From Halomonas sp. Bachu 37 (GTDB lineage Bacteria > Pseudomonadota > Gammaproteobacteria > Pseudomonadales > Halomonadaceae), in NCBI RefSeq assembly GCF_039691755.1, contig NZ_CP137552.1:806001-870000 (forward strand): 64,000 nt of DNA, in the 5' to 3' direction. The notes under the pieces are model-generated. The model did not search any database and was not told where the DNA came from. It worked only from the letters and a program-made list of their open reading frames with translations. Numbering within the stretch: position 1 is the stretch's first letter; every line of letters starts with the position of its first letter. The position numbers were made by a program, and so were the translations under genes. Shown in pieces: positions 1-10,990 of the stretch.

Positions 1-2210
1 TGGCGACCAATATCCCGCCGCACAACATGCGCGAAGTGATCGACGGCTGCCTGGCACTGATCGACGATTACACCCTCTCCGTCGACGACCTGTTGGAGTA
101 CATTCCCGGTCCCGATTTTCCCACCGGCGCCATCATCAATGGCCGCGCGGGGATCATCGAGGCCTACCGTACCGGCCGCGGGCGCATCTATGTACGTGCC
201 TGTCACACCATCGAGCATGACGACAAGACCGGTCGCGACCACATCATCGTCACCGAGCTGCCGTATCAGGTGAACAAGGCGCGGTTGATCGAGAAGATCG
301 CCGAGCTGGTGAAAGAGAAGAAGATCGAAGGCATCGCCGAGCTGCGCGACGAGTCGGACAAGGATGGCCTGCGTGTGGTGATCGAGGTCAAGCGTGGCGA
401 GTCCGGCGAGGTCGTGGTCAACAACCTCTTCGCCCAGACCCAGCTGCAGAATGTCTTCGGCATCAATATGGTGGCGCTGGAGAACGGTCAGCCGCGCACC
501 CTGAACCTCAAGGAGATGCTGGAAGCCTTTATCCGCCATCGTCGAGAGGTGGTGACCCGGCGCACTCTGTTCGAACTCAAGAAGGCCCGTGAGCGCGGCC
601 ATATCCTCGAAGGTCTGGCGGTAGCGATCTCCAACATCGACCAGGTCATCGAGTTGATCAAGGCCTCACCCAACGCCACCGAAGCACGCGAAAAGCTGCT
701 GGCTCAATCGTGGGAGCCAGGCCAGGTCACCGGCATGCTCGAGCGCGCTGGCGCTACTTCATGCAAGCCTGAGGGGCTGGAAGAGGGCTACGGGCTCAAT
801 CCTTCTGCCACTCAGTACCGTTTGTCACCCGCCCAGGCCCAGGCGATTCTGGAATTGCGCCTGCATCGTTTGACAGGGCTTGAAACCGAGAAGCTGCTGG
901 ATGAATATCTGTCGATTCTCGAGAAGATAGCCGAACTGACCCACATCCTCGCGTCCGCGGATCGGCTGATGGAAGTGATTCGCGAGGAGCTGCATGCGGT
1001 CCGCGACCAGTTCGGTGACGATCGGCGTAGCGAGATCCAGGTCAGCCGCCTCGACCTGAGCATGGAAGACCTCATCGCTGAAGAAGACATGGTGGTGACG
1101 GTGTCGCGTTCGGGTTACGCCAAGACCCAGCCGCTGTCGGATTACCAGGCCCAGCGTCGCGGCGGGCGCGGCAAGTCCGCTACCGCGATGAAAGACGAGG
1201 ATGTCATCGAACACCTGCTGGTGGCCTCGACTCACGATACCGTGTTGCTGTTCTCCAACCGCGGCAAGGTCTACTGGCTCAAGGTGTACGAGATGCCCAA
1301 TGCCAGCCGTGGCTCGCGCGGCAAGCCGCTGGTCAACCTGTTGCCGCTGGACGAAGGCGAGGCGATCAACGCCATCCTGCCGGTGCGCGACTACGATCCC
1401 GAGCATTACATCTTCTTCGCCACTGCCAAGGGTACGGTCAAGCGCACGAGCCTCGAGCAGTTCTCGCGGCCGCGTAGCGTCGGGCTGATCGCCATCGACC
1501 TCGAAGAGGACGATCGCCTGGTCGGCGCGGCGATCACCTCCGGGTCGGATCATGTGATGCTGCTCTCCTCCAATGGCAAGGCCATCCGGTTCGAGGAAGG
1601 CAATGTGCGCGCCATGGGCCGCACGGCACGAGGTGTGCGCGGCATGCGTCTGCTCGACGGGGCCGAGGTCATCAGCCTGATCATTCCCAAGAGCCAGCAG
1701 ATCGATACGGAAGCTGCCGAAACCGAGGATGACGCGACGGAAGAGGGCCTTTCGGAAGCGGGTAATGGCGGCCAGATCTATATTCTGACCGCCAGCGAGA
1801 ACGGCTACGGCAAGCGCTCGCGGCTGGAGGAGTTCCCGCTGCGCGGGCGCGGCGGCCAGGGTGTCATCGGCATGCAGACCAGCGAGCGCAACGGCGCCCT
1901 GGTGGCGGCGATGCAAGTCTACGCCAACGATGAAATGATGCTGATCACCGACCGCGGCACCCTGGTGCGTACCCGCGTCGAAGAGGTCTCGGCCACCTCG
2001 CGCAATACTCAGGGCGTCATGCTGATCCGTCTGGGCAAGGAAGAAAAACTGGTCAAGACGGTGCGTGTCGACGAGCCGGACGAAGACGAAATGGCCTCGA
2101 TCCTCGACGAGGAGGGCAACGAGCTGCTGGCCGGCGACGCACAGGACAGCGACGCTACCTCATCTGAAGACGGCCCACAGGAAAACGACGCTAATGACAC
2201 GTCTCTATAA
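1..2210 (+). CDS. gyrA: DNA gyrase subunit A, C-terminal part (5' end outside window)
   Basis: This is the breakage-reunion subunit of DNA gyrase, which introduces negative supercoils as an A2B2 complex in the cytoplasm. The frame is open from base 3, and about 735 residues are visible. The family is usually about 870-900 residues, so the N-terminal part with the catalytic tyrosine lies upstream of the window. The visible part holds the tower and coiled-coil region and then the six-bladed C-terminal pinwheel with the GyrA box QRRGGRGKS (bases about 1150-1176). A very acidic tail follows. The last 17 bases overlap the start of serC, so the two are probably cotranscribed. Identification is secure. 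Confidence 0.97.
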   Translation, partial: ATNIPPHNMREVIDGCLALIDDYTLSVDDLLEYIPGPDFPTGAIINGRAGIIEAYRTGRGRIYVRACHTIEHDDKTGRDHIIVTELPYQVNKARLIEKIAELVKEKKIEGIAELRDESDKDGLRVVIEVKRGESGEVVVNNLFAQTQLQNVFGINMVALENGQPRTLNLKEMLEAFIRHRREVVTRRTLFELKKARERGHILEGLAVAISNIDQVIELIKASPNATEAREKLLAQSWEPGQVTGMLERAGATSCKPEGLEEGYGLNPSATQYRLSPAQAQAILELRLHRLTGLETEKLLDEYLSILEKIAELTHILASADRLMEVIREELHAVRDQFGDDRRSEIQVSRLDLSMEDLIAEEDMVVTVSRSGYAKTQPLSDYQAQRRGGRGKSATAMKDEDVIEHLLVASTHDTVLLFSNRGKVYWLKVYEMPNASRGSRGKPLVNLLPLDEGEAINAILPVRDYDPEHYIFFATAKGTVKRTSLEQFSRPRSVGLIAIDLEEDDRLVGAAITSGSDHVMLLSSNGKAIRFEEGNVRAMGRTARGVRGMRLLDGAEVISLIIPKSQQIDTEAAETEDDATEEGLSEAGNGGQIYILTASENGYGKRSRLEEFPLRGRGGQGVIGMQTSERNGALVAAMQVYANDEMMLITDRGTLVRTRVEEVSATSRNTQGVMLIRLGKEEKLVKTVRVDEPDEDEMASILDEEGNELLAGDAQDSDATSSEDGPQENDANDTSL

Positions 2211-3297
2211 CTTCTGCGCCGGCCCGGCGGCATTACCCCAGGCGGTTCTGGAGCGCGCTCGCGAAGAGCTGCTGGATTATCACGGCCGCGGGCTTTCGGT
2301 CATGGAAATGAGTCACCGCTCGCCCGAGTTCGTGGCCATTGCCGAGCAGGCCGAACGTGACTTGCGCGAGCTGCTGGCGGTGCCGGACAACTATCGCGTG
2401 CTGTTTCTCCAGGGCGGGGCGAGCCTGCAGTTCGCCATGGTGCCGATGAACCTGCTGGGGCGGGGCGGCAGCGCCAATTTCGCCTGCACCGGCATCTGGG
2501 GCAAGAAGGCCATGGCCGAGGTCGAACGCCTGGGGCTACCTGGCCACTTGGCGGCCAGCAGCGAGCCCAACGGTCACACGGCGGTTCCCACCCAGGCGGA
2601 GCTTTCGGTGAGCACGGATGCAGCCTACCTGCACTACACCTCCAACGAGACCATTGGCGGCTTGGAGTATGATTATATTCCCCAGGCGACCCGGCCCGAT
2701 GGCAGCCCGGTACCGCTGGTGTGCGACATGTCGTCGAACATCCTTTCCGGCCCTCTGGATGTCTCTCGTTTTGGTCTCATCTATGCCGGCGCCCAGAAGA
2801 ATATCGGCCCCGCGGGGCTGACACTGGTCATCGTGCGCGATGACCTGCTCGACCAGGCGCAAGAGGCAATTCCTACCCTGTTCGATTACAAGGCGATGGC
2901 GGCGGCGGGTTCCATGGTCAACACGCCCCCCACCTACGCCTGGTACCTGTCGGGGCTGGTCTTTGACTGGCTGAAAAACGACATCGGGGGCTTGGCCGCC
3001 ATGGATGCTCTCAATCAGCGCAAGGCCGACAAACTGTATGCCGCCATTGATGGCAGCTCGTTCTATTCCAACCCCATCAAGCCTGCAAATCGTTCGCGCA
3101 TGAATGTTCCCTTCGTGCTTGCCGATGCTCGCCTGGAGAAGACATTTCTCGACGAGGCCGAACAGGCAGGGCTGCTCAACCTGAAAGGGCACCGCAGTGT
3201 CGGCGGCATGCGGGCCAGTCTATACAATGCCGTCCCGGAAGCCGCCGTGGACGCGCTGATCGGTTTCATGGCCGATTTCGAGAATAAAAGAGGCTAA
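2194..3297 (+). CDS. serC: Phosphoserine aminotransferase
   Basis: This PLP-dependent class V aminotransferase makes 3-phosphoserine from 3-phosphohydroxypyruvate and glutamate, and also acts in PLP synthesis. The chosen ATG gives 367 residues, beginning [15 protein letters not shown], the typical SerC start. An AGGA ribosome-binding site lies at about 2178. A longer open frame from 2065 runs through gyrA sequence and does not look like protein. The PLP lysine is Lys202 in [10 protein letters not shown]. The gene overlaps gyrA by 17 bases and lies 5 bases before pheA, opening the aromatic/serine supercluster. Confidence 0.96.
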   Translation: MTRLYNFCAGPAALPQAVLERAREELLDYHGRGLSVMEMSHRSPEFVAIAEQAERDLRELLAVPDNYRVLFLQGGASLQFAMVPMNLLGRGGSANFACTGIWGKKAMAEVERLGLPGHLAASSEPNGHTAVPTQAELSVSTDAAYLHYTSNETIGGLEYDYIPQATRPDGSPVPLVCDMSSNILSGPLDVSRFGLIYAGAQKNIGPAGLTLVIVRDDLLDQAQEAIPTLFDYKAMAAAGSMVNTPPTYAWYLSGLVFDWLKNDIGGLAAMDALNQRKADKLYAAIDGSSFYSNPIKPANRSRMNVPFVLADARLEKTFLDEAEQAGLLNLKGHRSVGGMRASLYNAVPEAAVDALIGFMADFENKRG

Positions 3298-3302
3298 TCC
3301 GC

Positions 3303-4394
3303 ATGTCAGACACTCCCGTCAACCTGGATGAGTTGCGTCAGAAGATCGATCGAATCGATAGCGATATATTGCGCTTGATCAGCGACCGGGCTTCCTGCGC
3401 GCAGCAGGTGGCCAAGGTCAAGCAGGGCCAGGACCCGGATGCGGTATTCTACCGGCCCGAGCGGGAAGCCCAGGTATTGCGTCGTATCATGTCGTTGAAC
3501 AACGGGCCGCTGGACAGCGAGGAGATGGCCCGTCTGTTTCGCGAGATCATGTCCGCCTGCCTGGCGTTGGAGCAACCGGTCAAGGTGGCTTATCTGGGGC
3601 CCGAGGGCACCTTCACCCAGCAGGCGGCGCTCAAGCATTTCGGCGAGAGTGCGGTGAGCCTGCCGATGGCGGCGATCGATGAGGTCTTCCGTGAAGTCGA
3701 GGCGGGGGCGGTCAATTATGGGGTCGTGCCGGTCGAGAACTCCACCGAAGGCGTCATCAACCATACGCTCGATTCCTTCATGGACTCGTCGATGCGGATC
3801 TGCGGCGAAGTGGTGCTGCGAATCCATCATCACCTGCTGGTGGCGGATACCACGCTACGCGATAAAGTGTCCCGCATATATTCCCATCCGCAATCCTTCG
3901 CTCAGTGCCGTAAATGGCTCGATGCGCACTATCCACGCGCCGAGCGCATTCCCGTTTCATCCAATGCGGAAGCGGCCCGGCTGGTCAAGAGCGAATGGCA
4001 TAGCGCCGCCATCGCGGGCGATATGGCGGCCAAGCTGTACGGGCTGACCCCGTTGGCGGAGAAGATAGAGGACCGTCCCGACAATTCCACGCGCTTTCTG
4101 ATCATCGGTAACCAGGATGTGCCGATGGCCGGCGACGACAAGACTTCCCTGGTAGTGGCCATGCGCAACCAGCCTGGCGCCCTGCATGCGCTGCTCGAAC
4201 CGTTTCATCGCCACAATATCGACTTGACTCGCCTCGAGACACGGCCTTCGCGCAGCGGCGTGTGGAACTACGTCTTCTTCATCGACTTCAAGGGTCATCG
4301 CGAGGAACCGCAGGTAGAGGCGTTACTGGAGGAAGTGCGCCTGCGAGCCGCCGAACTCAAGGTGCTTGGCTCGTATCCCCAAGGCGTTCTATGA
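3303..4394 (+). CDS. pheA: P-protein: chorismate mutase / prephenate dehydratase
   Basis: This bifunctional enzyme carries out the two steps from chorismate to phenylpyruvate in phenylalanine synthesis. At 363 residues it has the normal length. The AroQ-type chorismate mutase helices come first (residues about 8-90, starting LDELRQKIDRIDSDIL). The prephenate dehydratase domain follows (YLGPEGTFTQQAA, about residue 98 on). A C-terminal ACT domain carries the phenylalanine-binding ETRPS motif and suggests feedback inhibition. The stop codon overlaps the ATG of the next gene (ATGA), consistent with translational coupling. Confidence 0.97.
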   Translation: MSDTPVNLDELRQKIDRIDSDILRLISDRASCAQQVAKVKQGQDPDAVFYRPEREAQVLRRIMSLNNGPLDSEEMARLFREIMSACLALEQPVKVAYLGPEGTFTQQAALKHFGESAVSLPMAAIDEVFREVEAGAVNYGVVPVENSTEGVINHTLDSFMDSSMRICGEVVLRIHHHLLVADTTLRDKVSRIYSHPQSFAQCRKWLDAHYPRAERIPVSSNAEAARLVKSEWHSAAIAGDMAAKLYGLTPLAEKIEDRPDNSTRFLIIGNQDVPMAGDDKTSLVVAMRNQPGALHALLEPFHRHNIDLTRLETRPSRSGVWNYVFFIDFKGHREEPQVEALLEEVRLRAAELKVLGSYPQGVL

Positions 4395-6643
4395 AGGTCA
4401 GGGAATCACGAATTGTCATTGTCGGGCTGGGCTTGATAGGTGGGTCCCTGGCAGCGGCGTTGCGTGAAAGCGGCTTTCGAGGCGAAATCTTCGCTTGCGA
4501 CCCGAGTGCATCGGAGATCGAGCTGGGTATCGAAATGGGCTTGATCGACAGCGGCGATACCGAACTCGCCTCACTTGTCGATGACGCCAGCATGATCGTG
4601 CTGGCGGTGCCGGTTCTGGCCATGGAAAGTGTCATGGGCGAACTGGCGGCGTGTCTCGATCGGGCCGCCGATGATGTGGTCATCACCGATGTCGGCAGTA
4701 CCAAGGCTGCGATTCAGCAGGCGGCCGAGCGGGCTTTCGGTAGCATGCTGCCCAACCTGGTGCTCGGTCATCCCATCGCCGGCTCGGAAAAGAGCGGGGT
4801 GGCGGCGTCCAATCCGGCGCTTTACCAGAAGCACAAGGTCATCCTGACCCCCTGTGAGAATACTCATTCCCAGGCGGTTCGCCGCGTTCGCGAATTGTGG
4901 GCGGCGTGTGGTGCGCAAGTGTTGGAGATGGATGTCGAGCGCCACGATCAGGTGCTGGCCCGTACCAGCCATCTGCCGCATCTGCTGGCGTTTTCGCTGG
5001 TCGATACCCTGGCAAGACAAGATCAGCGCCTGGATATCTTTCGCTACGCCGCCGGCGGGTTTCGTGACTTCACTCGAATCGCCGGCAGCGACCCGGTGAT
5101 GTGGCGCGATATCTTCGTCGCCAATCGAGATGCCGTGCTGGCGTCGCTGACCGATTTCGAGGCGGGACTGGGGCGCTTGCGCCAGGCAATCGAAGCGGGC
5201 GACGGCGATGCCATGCTGGCCACCTTCGACCGCGCCAGCCATGCCCGACACTATTTCGAATCGTTATTGAACAAAACCAGTTACCAGGCGGAATATCAGA
5301 TGCAATCACATGGCAAGCTGAACTTTCGAGTGAGCCCCGGTGGCCGTGCCCAGGGCCAATTGCGCGTTCCCGGCGACAAGTCGATTTCTCACCGCTCCAT
5401 CATGCTGGGCGCAATGGCCGATGGCGTGACCGAGGTTCAGGGTTTTCTCGAAGGCGAAGACAGCCTGGCGACGCTCCAGGCGTTTCGCGAGATGGGCGTT
5501 GCCATCGAAGGGCCGCACCAGGGCCGCGTGACCATTCACGGTGTGGGCATGCACGGGCTGAAGGCGCCTGCGGGTCCGCTGTATGTGGGTAATTCGGGTA
5601 CCGCGATGCGCCTGTTCGCCGGATTGCTGGCGGGGCAGGCCTTCGACAGCGAATTGACCGGTGACGAGTCTCTCTCCAAGCGGCCCATGGGGCGCGTGGC
5701 CGACCCGCTGCGCCTGATGGGAGCCCGGATCGAGACCACCGAAGGCGGACGGCCGCCGCTCAAGATCAGCGGTGGCGCGCCTTTGCAAGGCATCGATTAC
5801 GCCATGCCCATGGCAAGCGCCCAGGTGAAATCCTGCCTGCTGCTGGCCGGGCTCTATGCCACGGGTGACACCCGGGTGCGCGAGCCCGCCCCCACCCGTG
5901 ACCACACGGAGCGCATGCTCAACGGCTTCGATTATCCGGTTTCTCGAGAAGACGATACCTGCTGGCTCAAGGGCGGCGGCAGCCTGACCGCAGGCCCGAT
6001 CGATGTGCCTTCGGATATTTCCTCGGCGACGTTCTTTTTGGTGGCAGCCGCGATCACGCCGGGGTCGGACATTACCCTGGAACATGTAGGGATCAACCCG
6101 ACGCGAATCGGCGTGATCAATATCCTGCAATTGATGGGGGCCGACCTGCGGCTGGTCAATCAGCGTGAGGTGGGTGGCGAGCCAGTGGCCGATCTGCATA
6201 TCCGCTATGCTCCTCTCAAGGGCATCGATATTCCCGTGGAGCAGGTGCCGCTGGCCATCGATGAGTTTCCGGCGTTATTCATTGCCGCTGCCAACGCTGA
6301 AGGCACGACCCGTCTGCGCGGCGCGGAAGAGCTGCGAGTCAAGGAGTCCGATCGCATCCAGGCGATGGCGGATGGCCTTGCCGTACTGGGCGTGCCCCAT
6401 GAAGTGCTGAATGACGGCATCGATATCATCGGTAACGGCGACTCCGGCCCGAGCTATGGTGGAGGTTGTATCGATAGCCTGGGCGACCATCGTATCGCCA
6501 TGGCCTTTGCCGTAGCCGCTCTACGCGCCAGTGAAGAGATCCTGATTCAGGATTGTGCCAACGTGGCGACCTCCTTCCCCGGCTTCATTGAACTGGCCGC
6601 CCGTATCGGCTTGACGATCGACAAGGAGACGGCGAATGCATGA
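4391..6643 (+). CDS. Prephenate dehydrogenase / EPSP synthase fusion
   Basis: This 750-residue protein joins TyrA (tyrosine branch) to AroA (5-enolpyruvylshikimate-3-phosphate synthase). Residues about 1-300 are the NAD-binding prephenate dehydrogenase, with the [10 protein letters not shown] dinucleotide loop near residue 10. Residues about 304-750 are AroA, with the substrate motifs DKSISHRS and GNSGTAMR. This fusion is known in Pseudomonas and Halomonas relatives. An in-frame ATG at base 5300 marks where a free-standing AroA would begin, so internal initiation is possible. The start is the ATG overlapping the pheA stop. A longer open frame from 4262 lies inside pheA. The gene overlaps cmk by 8 bases. 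Confidence 0.95.
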   Translation: MKVRESRIVIVGLGLIGGSLAAALRESGFRGEIFACDPSASEIELGIEMGLIDSGDTELASLVDDASMIVLAVPVLAMESVMGELAACLDRAADDVVITDVGSTKAAIQQAAERAFGSMLPNLVLGHPIAGSEKSGVAASNPALYQKHKVILTPCENTHSQAVRRVRELWAACGAQVLEMDVERHDQVLARTSHLPHLLAFSLVDTLARQDQRLDIFRYAAGGFRDFTRIAGSDPVMWRDIFVANRDAVLASLTDFEAGLGRLRQAIEAGDGDAMLATFDRASHARHYFESLLNKTSYQAEYQMQSHGKLNFRVSPGGRAQGQLRVPGDKSISHRSIMLGAMADGVTEVQGFLEGEDSLATLQAFREMGVAIEGPHQGRVTIHGVGMHGLKAPAGPLYVGNSGTAMRLFAGLLAGQAFDSELTGDESLSKRPMGRVADPLRLMGARIETTEGGRPPLKISGGAPLQGIDYAMPMASAQVKSCLLLAGLYATGDTRVREPAPTRDHTERMLNGFDYPVSREDDTCWLKGGGSLTAGPIDVPSDISSATFFLVAAAITPGSDITLEHVGINPTRIGVINILQLMGADLRLVNQREVGGEPVADLHIRYAPLKGIDIPVEQVPLAIDEFPALFIAAANAEGTTRLRGAEELRVKESDRIQAMADGLAVLGVPHEVLNDGIDIIGNGDSGPSYGGGCIDSLGDHRIAMAFAVAALRASEEILIQDCANVATSFPGFIELAARIGLTIDKETANA

Positions 6644-7325
6644 ACAAGTGCCGGTTCTCACCATCGATGGCCCGGGCGGCGCCGGCAAGGGCACCATCAG
6701 CAGCCTGATCGCCGAGCGTCAGGGCTGGCACCTGCTGGATAGCGGGGCGCTGTACCGGCTGACCGCCCAGGCGGCTATCAAGCATGAGGTCGCCCTGGAT
6801 GACGAAGCCGCCCTGGCGGAGCTCGCCGCTTCCCTGGATGTTGAGTTCCCCGTATCGGATGGCGTGCCTCAGGTCCTGCTGGAAGGGCAGGACGTGACGC
6901 GCGCGATCCGCACCGAGGCGGCTGGAGAGCGGGCTTCACAGGTGGCGGCCCTGCCTTCCGTGCGCACGGCGTTACTGCAGCGCCAGCAAGGTTTTCAGCA
7001 GCCACCCGGGCTGGTGGCGGATGGGCGCGACATGGGCACCGTGGTTTTCCCCCAGGCGCCGCTCAAGATATTTCTGACCGCATCGGCCTCCGAACGTGCT
7101 CGCCGGCGTCATCTGCAGTTGCAGGAAGCCGGGGTGGATGCTAGTCTTTCGAGTCTTTTGAAGGAGATTCAGGCACGCGATGCACGCGATATGCAACGCA
7201 GTGTGGCACCTCTCAAGCCGGCAGATGATGCCATTACGCTTGATACCACGCGCCTGAGCATACCGGAAGTGGTAGATCGGCTGACCGAATTGCTGGCCCA
7301 GCGTGGCATGGCGTCCGGCACCTGA
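6636..7325 (+). CDS. cmk: Cytidylate kinase
   Basis: This enzyme phosphorylates CMP and dCMP with ATP in pyrimidine nucleotide metabolism. At 229 residues it matches the family length. The P-loop GPGGAGKGT is at residues about 11-19, and the conserved DSGALYR follows. The start overlaps the end of the tyrA-aroA fusion by 8 bases. The cmk-rpsA order is conserved in gammaproteobacteria. Confidence 0.96.
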   Translation: MHEQVPVLTIDGPGGAGKGTISSLIAERQGWHLLDSGALYRLTAQAAIKHEVALDDEAALAELAASLDVEFPVSDGVPQVLLEGQDVTRAIRTEAAGERASQVAALPSVRTALLQRQQGFQQPPGLVADGRDMGTVVFPQAPLKIFLTASASERARRRHLQLQEAGVDASLSSLLKEIQARDARDMQRSVAPLKPADDAITLDTTRLSIPEVVDRLTELLAQRGMASGT

Positions 7326-7446
7326 TTCTCCCTTGCGGCGCCCCTGGATTGATGTCATGACGTGGCAGGGCACTAGTTCTCACATTTCCGTGAGCCCGGC
7401 CAGGTCGAACCAGCGCTAACATCCCCGGGGGCAGAGTACATTAGGC

Positions 7447-7467
7447 CCGCACTTGCTGGTGGTGCGG
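7447..7467 (+). promoter_or_regulatory. Hairpin in the rpsA leader
   Basis: Arms CCGCAC (7447-7452) and GTGCGG (7462-7467) can pair around a 9-base loop, 45 bases before the rpsA start codon. Known gammaproteobacterial rpsA leaders fold into hairpins that mediate S1 autoregulation. Assigning that role here is inference from position only. Confidence 0.3.
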
Positions 7468-7511
7468 AGAAGGCATTCTTGCCTCAACAACGTTGATCAC
7501 GTAGGAACACC

Positions 7512-9197
7512 ATGAGCGAAAGCTTTGCTGAACTGTTTGAACAGTCTCTTAACGACATCAACATGGAGCCGGGCGCCATTGTCGCGGCCCAAGTTGTCGA
7601 TATTGATGGTGATTGGGTTACCGTCAATGCCGGTCTGAAATCCGAAGGCCAGATCCCTGCATCGCAGTTCCGCGATGAGAATGGCGAACTGAACATTGCC
7701 ATCGGCGACGATGTGCATGTGGCCCTGGAAGCGGTGGAAGATGGTTTCGGTGAAACTCGTCTGTCCCGTGAAAAGGCCAAGCGCGCAGAAGCGTGGAAGA
7801 TTCTGGAAGCCGCCTTCGAAAAAGACGAAATGATCAAGGGCGTGATCAACGGCAAGGTCAAGGGTGGCTTTACCGTCGAGGTCGACTCCATCCGTGCTTT
7901 CCTGCCGGGTTCGCTGGTCGATGTCCGTCCGGTGCGCGATACCGCTCACCTGGAAAACAAAGAGCTGGACTTCAAGGTCATCAAGCTCGATCCCAAGCGT
8001 AACAACGTCGTGGTCTCCCGCCGTGCCGTTCTCGAAGCCGAGAACAGCGCCGAGCGTGAAGCACTGCTGGCAACGCTTCAGGAAGGTCAGCAGATCAAGG
8101 GTATCGTCAAGAACCTCACCGACTACGGCGCGTTCGTGGATCTGGGTGGCGTCGACGGCCTGCTGCACATCACCGACATGGCGTGGAAGCGCATCAAGCA
8201 TCCGTCCGAGATCGTGGCCGTCGGCGACGAGATCAATGTCAAGGTGCTCAAGTTCGATCGCGAGCGTAACCGTGTTTCCCTGGGTCTGAAGCAATTGGGC
8301 GAAGATCCGTGGGTCAACATCAAGAACCGTTACCCCGAAGGTACCAAGGTTCACGCCACGGTCACCAACCTTACCGACTACGGCTGCTTCGCCGAGCTGG
8401 AAGAGGGTGTCGAAGGTCTGGTTCACGTTTCCGAAATGGACTGGACCAACAAGAACATCCATCCGTCCAAGGTCGTGCAAGTGGGCGACGACGTCGACGT
8501 GATGGTGTTGGATATCGACGAAGAGCGTCGTCGTATCTCCCTGGGTATCAAGCAGTGCACCGCTAACCCGTGGGAAACCTTCAACGCCGAGTACAACAAG
8601 GGCGACCGCGTTTCCGGTACCATCAAGTCGATTACCGATTTCGGTATCTTCATCGGCCTGGAAGGCGGTATCGACGGTCTGGTTCACCTGTCTGACATCT
8701 CCTGGACGGAAACCGGCGAAGAAGCAGTTCGCAACTTCAAGAAGGGCGACGAAGCCGAAGCCGTTATCCTCTCGATCGACCCGGAGCGCGAGCGTATCTC
8801 CCTGGGCATCAAGCAGATGGATACCGACCCGGTTGCCGAATTCCTGTCCGTCAACGACAAGGGCGCTATCGTGACCGGTCGCGTTATTGAAGTGGACGCC
8901 AAGGAAGCCCAGGTTGAACTGGCGACTGACGTCATTGCCGTGCTCAAGGCATCCGAAATCAGCGCTGACCGTGTCGAAGACGCGCGCAACGTGCTGAGTG
9001 AAGGTGACAGTGTTGAAGCCCGCATCGTCGGTGTGGATCGCAAGAACCGTCAGATCAACCTGTCGGTGAAGGCGAAGGAGCAGGACGATACACGTCAGAA
9101 CCTGAAGAAGCTGCGTGAGCAGGATTCTGACACCGATACCGCTGGTGGTCCCACCACGATCGGTGACCTGATCAAGCAGCAGATGGGTCAAGACTGA
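7512..9197 (+). CDS. rpsA: 30S ribosomal protein S1
   Basis: This large mRNA-binding ribosomal protein is needed for initiation on structured mRNAs. It has 561 residues with six S1 (OB-fold) repeats, recognisable from recurring segments such as [25 protein letters not shown] and [13 protein letters not shown], each about 86 residues apart. The GTAGGA site just upstream supports the start. A strong intrinsic terminator follows directly. The ihfB gene that often comes after rpsA is absent here. Confidence 0.98.
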   Translation: MSESFAELFEQSLNDINMEPGAIVAAQVVDIDGDWVTVNAGLKSEGQIPASQFRDENGELNIAIGDDVHVALEAVEDGFGETRLSREKAKRAEAWKILEAAFEKDEMIKGVINGKVKGGFTVEVDSIRAFLPGSLVDVRPVRDTAHLENKELDFKVIKLDPKRNNVVVSRRAVLEAENSAEREALLATLQEGQQIKGIVKNLTDYGAFVDLGGVDGLLHITDMAWKRIKHPSEIVAVGDEINVKVLKFDRERNRVSLGLKQLGEDPWVNIKNRYPEGTKVHATVTNLTDYGCFAELEEGVEGLVHVSEMDWTNKNIHPSKVVQVGDDVDVMVLDIDEERRRISLGIKQCTANPWETFNAEYNKGDRVSGTIKSITDFGIFIGLEGGIDGLVHLSDISWTETGEEAVRNFKKGDEAEAVILSIDPERERISLGIKQMDTDPVAEFLSVNDKGAIVTGRVIEVDAKEAQVELATDVIAVLKASEISADRVEDARNVLSEGDSVEARIVGVDRKNRQINLSVKAKEQDDTRQNLKKLREQDSDTDTAGGPTTIGDLIKQQMGQD

Positions 9198-9218
9198 TCC
9201 GCTGACTTGTTCGATAAA

Positions 9219-9247
9219 ACGCCGCCCTCCGGGGCGGCGTTTTTTTT
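9219..9247 (+). terminator. Intrinsic terminator after rpsA
   Basis: A GC-rich 9-bp stem (ACGCCGCCC with GGGCGGCGT, loop TCCG) is followed by a run of eight T. It lies 21 bases after the rpsA stop and closes the gyrA/serC to rpsA gene block. Confidence 0.93.
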
Positions 9248-9597
9248 GCTTGTCTGACTATTCTTTAAGTTGTCGCTTAATACTGTATTGCTGTTGTCGG
9301 TGATATTGAAGCTGAAGAACTCAGTCGCTACTGTCTTGTCTCATTTACTGCTTCCACCTGATTTAACCATGTGTTTTAGCGGGTGGTGCAATGAAGAGTG
9401 AGATTAAGTTTGAACTAATAGAACCAAAGGGAAATTTAAGCGTCATACTGGAGATTAGAGCCAGTGGATTTCATTAAAGAAGCAAAAAAACGTCCTTTCC
9501 TGTTGTCACTGATAGTTTTTACAGGAATAATATCGCCGTGCCTTGTTTAGGGTTCGGTTAATGCATCCCGCCCTGCGTTTCGTTAAAAGGAAAATCT
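9248..9597. other. AT-richer intergenic region before mvaT-like gene
   Basis: No convincing gene is present. A 28-codon ATG frame on the plus strand (9391-9477) has no recognisable similarity and a poor ribosome-binding site. The stretch is clearly more AT-rich than its flanks, as expected of a promoter region for a nucleoid-protein gene, but no specific promoter is called. Confidence 0.4.
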
Positions 9598-9978
9598 ATG
9601 TCACTTCTAAGTGAATACATCCAGAAAGAGCAGCAGCTGAAACAGCTGCAGGAAGATCTTCAGCGTCTCGAGAACGATCAGCGCCTGAAAAACGAGCTCG
9701 AGTTCAAGGACAAGCTTGAAAAACTGATGTCTGAATTCAATAAAAGCCCGGCGGATGTCCTGGCCTTGTTGGGTTCCGGTCAGGAGTCCGGTGCCAAGTC
9801 AGCCTCTACCACCAATAGTGGTAATGTGCGTCGCAAGCGTCGCCTCAAGATTTACAAGAACCCCAATACCGGCGAAGTGATCGAAACTCGCGGTGGCAAT
9901 CATAAGGGGCTGCGTAGCTGGAAGGACGAGCATGGTGATGAAACCGTGGAGTCCTGGCTGGTTCGCATGGAAGACTGA
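9598..9978 (+). CDS. MvaT-family H-NS-like nucleoid protein
   Basis: This 126-residue protein is likely a xenogeneic silencer that binds AT-rich DNA. Residues about 1-60 form a charged coiled coil (MSLLSEYIQKEQQLKQLQ...) for oligomerisation. A low-complexity linker follows, and then a C-terminal DNA-binding module with YKNPNTGEVIETRGGNHKGL and a W near the end. The C-terminal signature is that of Pseudomonas MvaT/MvaU/TurB rather than enteric H-NS. The gene stands alone, with a perfect hairpin 8 bases after its stop. Family confidence is high; the symbol is left open because MvaT and MvaU cannot be told apart here. Confidence 0.88.
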   Translation: MSLLSEYIQKEQQLKQLQEDLQRLENDQRLKNELEFKDKLEKLMSEFNKSPADVLALLGSGQESGAKSASTTNSGNVRRKRRLKIYKNPNTGEVIETRGGNHKGLRSWKDEHGDETVESWLVRMED

Positions 9979-9986
9979 GCTGTTAC

Positions 9987-10014
9987 TGCAGCACACTTGT
10001 CTAGGTGTGCTGCA
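9987..10014. terminator. Perfect hairpin between convergent genes
   Basis: Arms TGCAGCACAC (9987-9996) and GTGTGCTGCA (10005-10014) are perfectly complementary with an 8-base loop. There is no T run on either side. It lies between the convergent mvaT-like and AraC-type genes, so it may act as a weak bidirectional terminator or an RNA-stabilising hairpin. Confidence 0.5.
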
Positions 10015-10039
10015 GACGGCTGTAGAGCCCGACAGGTGC

Positions 10040-10990
10040 TCAATCCATGGAAGAGAGGGGGACGCGAATCTCGATGCCATTACCATGCCAGAGAACGCAA
10101 GGTGGTTCCCCTGAAAGGTAATAGCCTTTGGCCTCGAATAGTATCCAGTTAAGCAAATTCTGTAAAACGGGCTTCAACTGGTCGATTTCTTGAATGACCG
10201 TACTGGCATGGTAGTGTGACGGAATATACTGTCGCCGGTAAGGTACTGGCAAGGCAATACTTTCAGCGATACTGTCATCTTTCACGTAGACGCCAATATC
10301 GGTCCGAGTGGATAGGGAGATAGTAGCGGTTGAGATAGTAGCGGTGGAATTAGTAGCGGTGGAATTAGTAGCGGTGGAAATAGCAGCGGCGGAATTAGTG
10401 GCGGAGATGGCAGCAGAGTTCCCGGCGTGATCAGCCACAGCGTTGATGCTGGAAGCAAGCGCATCGGGTAGCAGCACTATCGGCACCGCTTCTTGCAGGC
10501 GTGACTGGAAACAGCTTATCGCGTTACAGTGCTGCGTATGGCTCCCCAATTCATCGATACTTTCTGGCGCTTGGTACAAGCGCATCGTCAAGGCCTGGCC
10601 GGGACGACTTTTCTCGATGGTGGCGGTTATCTCAGTCTGGGCGAGTTCGTTTTTTAAACGACTGAATATCGCCTGGCGAAAACCTCTCGGGCTTAGTGCA
10701 TATTGCCGCTGAAATGCACGCGAGAAGGAAGAGTGATTCGAATAGCCGCAACGTTGTGCAATATGCGCTATATTTTGCGGAGAATAGGCAAGTAATACAG
10801 CAGCTCGTTCCAGCCGCCGTTTCTCACGGTATTTGCTGGGTGAGACATTGAAGCAGTGGCGAAATTGGCGACGTACCTGCGAAGAAGAATAGCCAAGGTG
10901 CTTGGCAAGTTCATCGATGCTAAGGGGGCTTTCCAAGGCTTCTTGTAGCCAGATTTCAGCTCGTGTCATTGCATGGAACATATCTGGCAC
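10040..10990 (-). CDS. AraC-family regulator with low-complexity linker
   Basis: This 316-residue protein is a predicted transcription factor. The AraC/XylS double helix-turn-helix is N-terminal (residues about 8-105, with LSIDELAKHLGYSSSQVRRQF and a GYSNHSSFSRAFQ second helix). The C-terminal half resembles the GyrI-like effector domains found in Rob-type regulators. The two parts are joined by a Ser/Thr/Ala/Asn-rich linker (residues about 195-225) encoded by 15-bp tandem repeats, so linker length could vary between strains without breaking the frame. The target genes are unknown. Confidence 0.8.
   Translation of the reverse strand: MPDMFHAMTRAEIWLQEALESPLSIDELAKHLGYSSSQVRRQFRHCFNVSPSKYREKRRLERAAVLLAYSPQNIAHIAQRCGYSNHSSFSRAFQRQYALSPRGFRQAIFSRLKNELAQTEITATIEKSRPGQALTMRLYQAPESIDELGSHTQHCNAISCFQSRLQEAVPIVLLPDALASSINAVADHAGNSAAISATNSAAAISTATNSTATNSTATISTATISLSTRTDIGVYVKDDSIAESIALPVPYRRQYIPSHYHASTVIQEIDQLKPVLQNLLNWILFEAKGYYLSGEPPCVLWHGNGIEIRVPLSSMD
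10320..10405. repeat. 15-bp tandem repeat inside the AraC-type gene
   Basis: Five full units and one partial unit of a 15-bp motif (consensus TTAGTAGCGGTGGAA on the plus strand) run head to tail. Units three and four are identical. Fifteen bases are five codons (minus strand: Ser-Thr-Ala-Thr-Asn type units), so gain or loss of units keeps the reading frame. Confidence 0.92.

Noticed and set aside
825..1916. 363-codon open frame antisense to gyrA
   Set aside because: Mirror of the GC-rich gyrA frame; no domain, no ribosome-binding site, and gyrA on the other strand is certain.
5300..6643. Separate aroA gene
   Set aside because: The frame continues without a stop from the TyrA domain, and this fusion is known in related bacteria; internal start at 5300 is only a possibility.
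7497..9191. 564-codon open frame antisense to rpsA
   Set aside because: Codon-bias shadow of the highly expressed rpsA gene; composition (Asp/His/Val/Gln-rich repeats) mirrors the S1 repeats.
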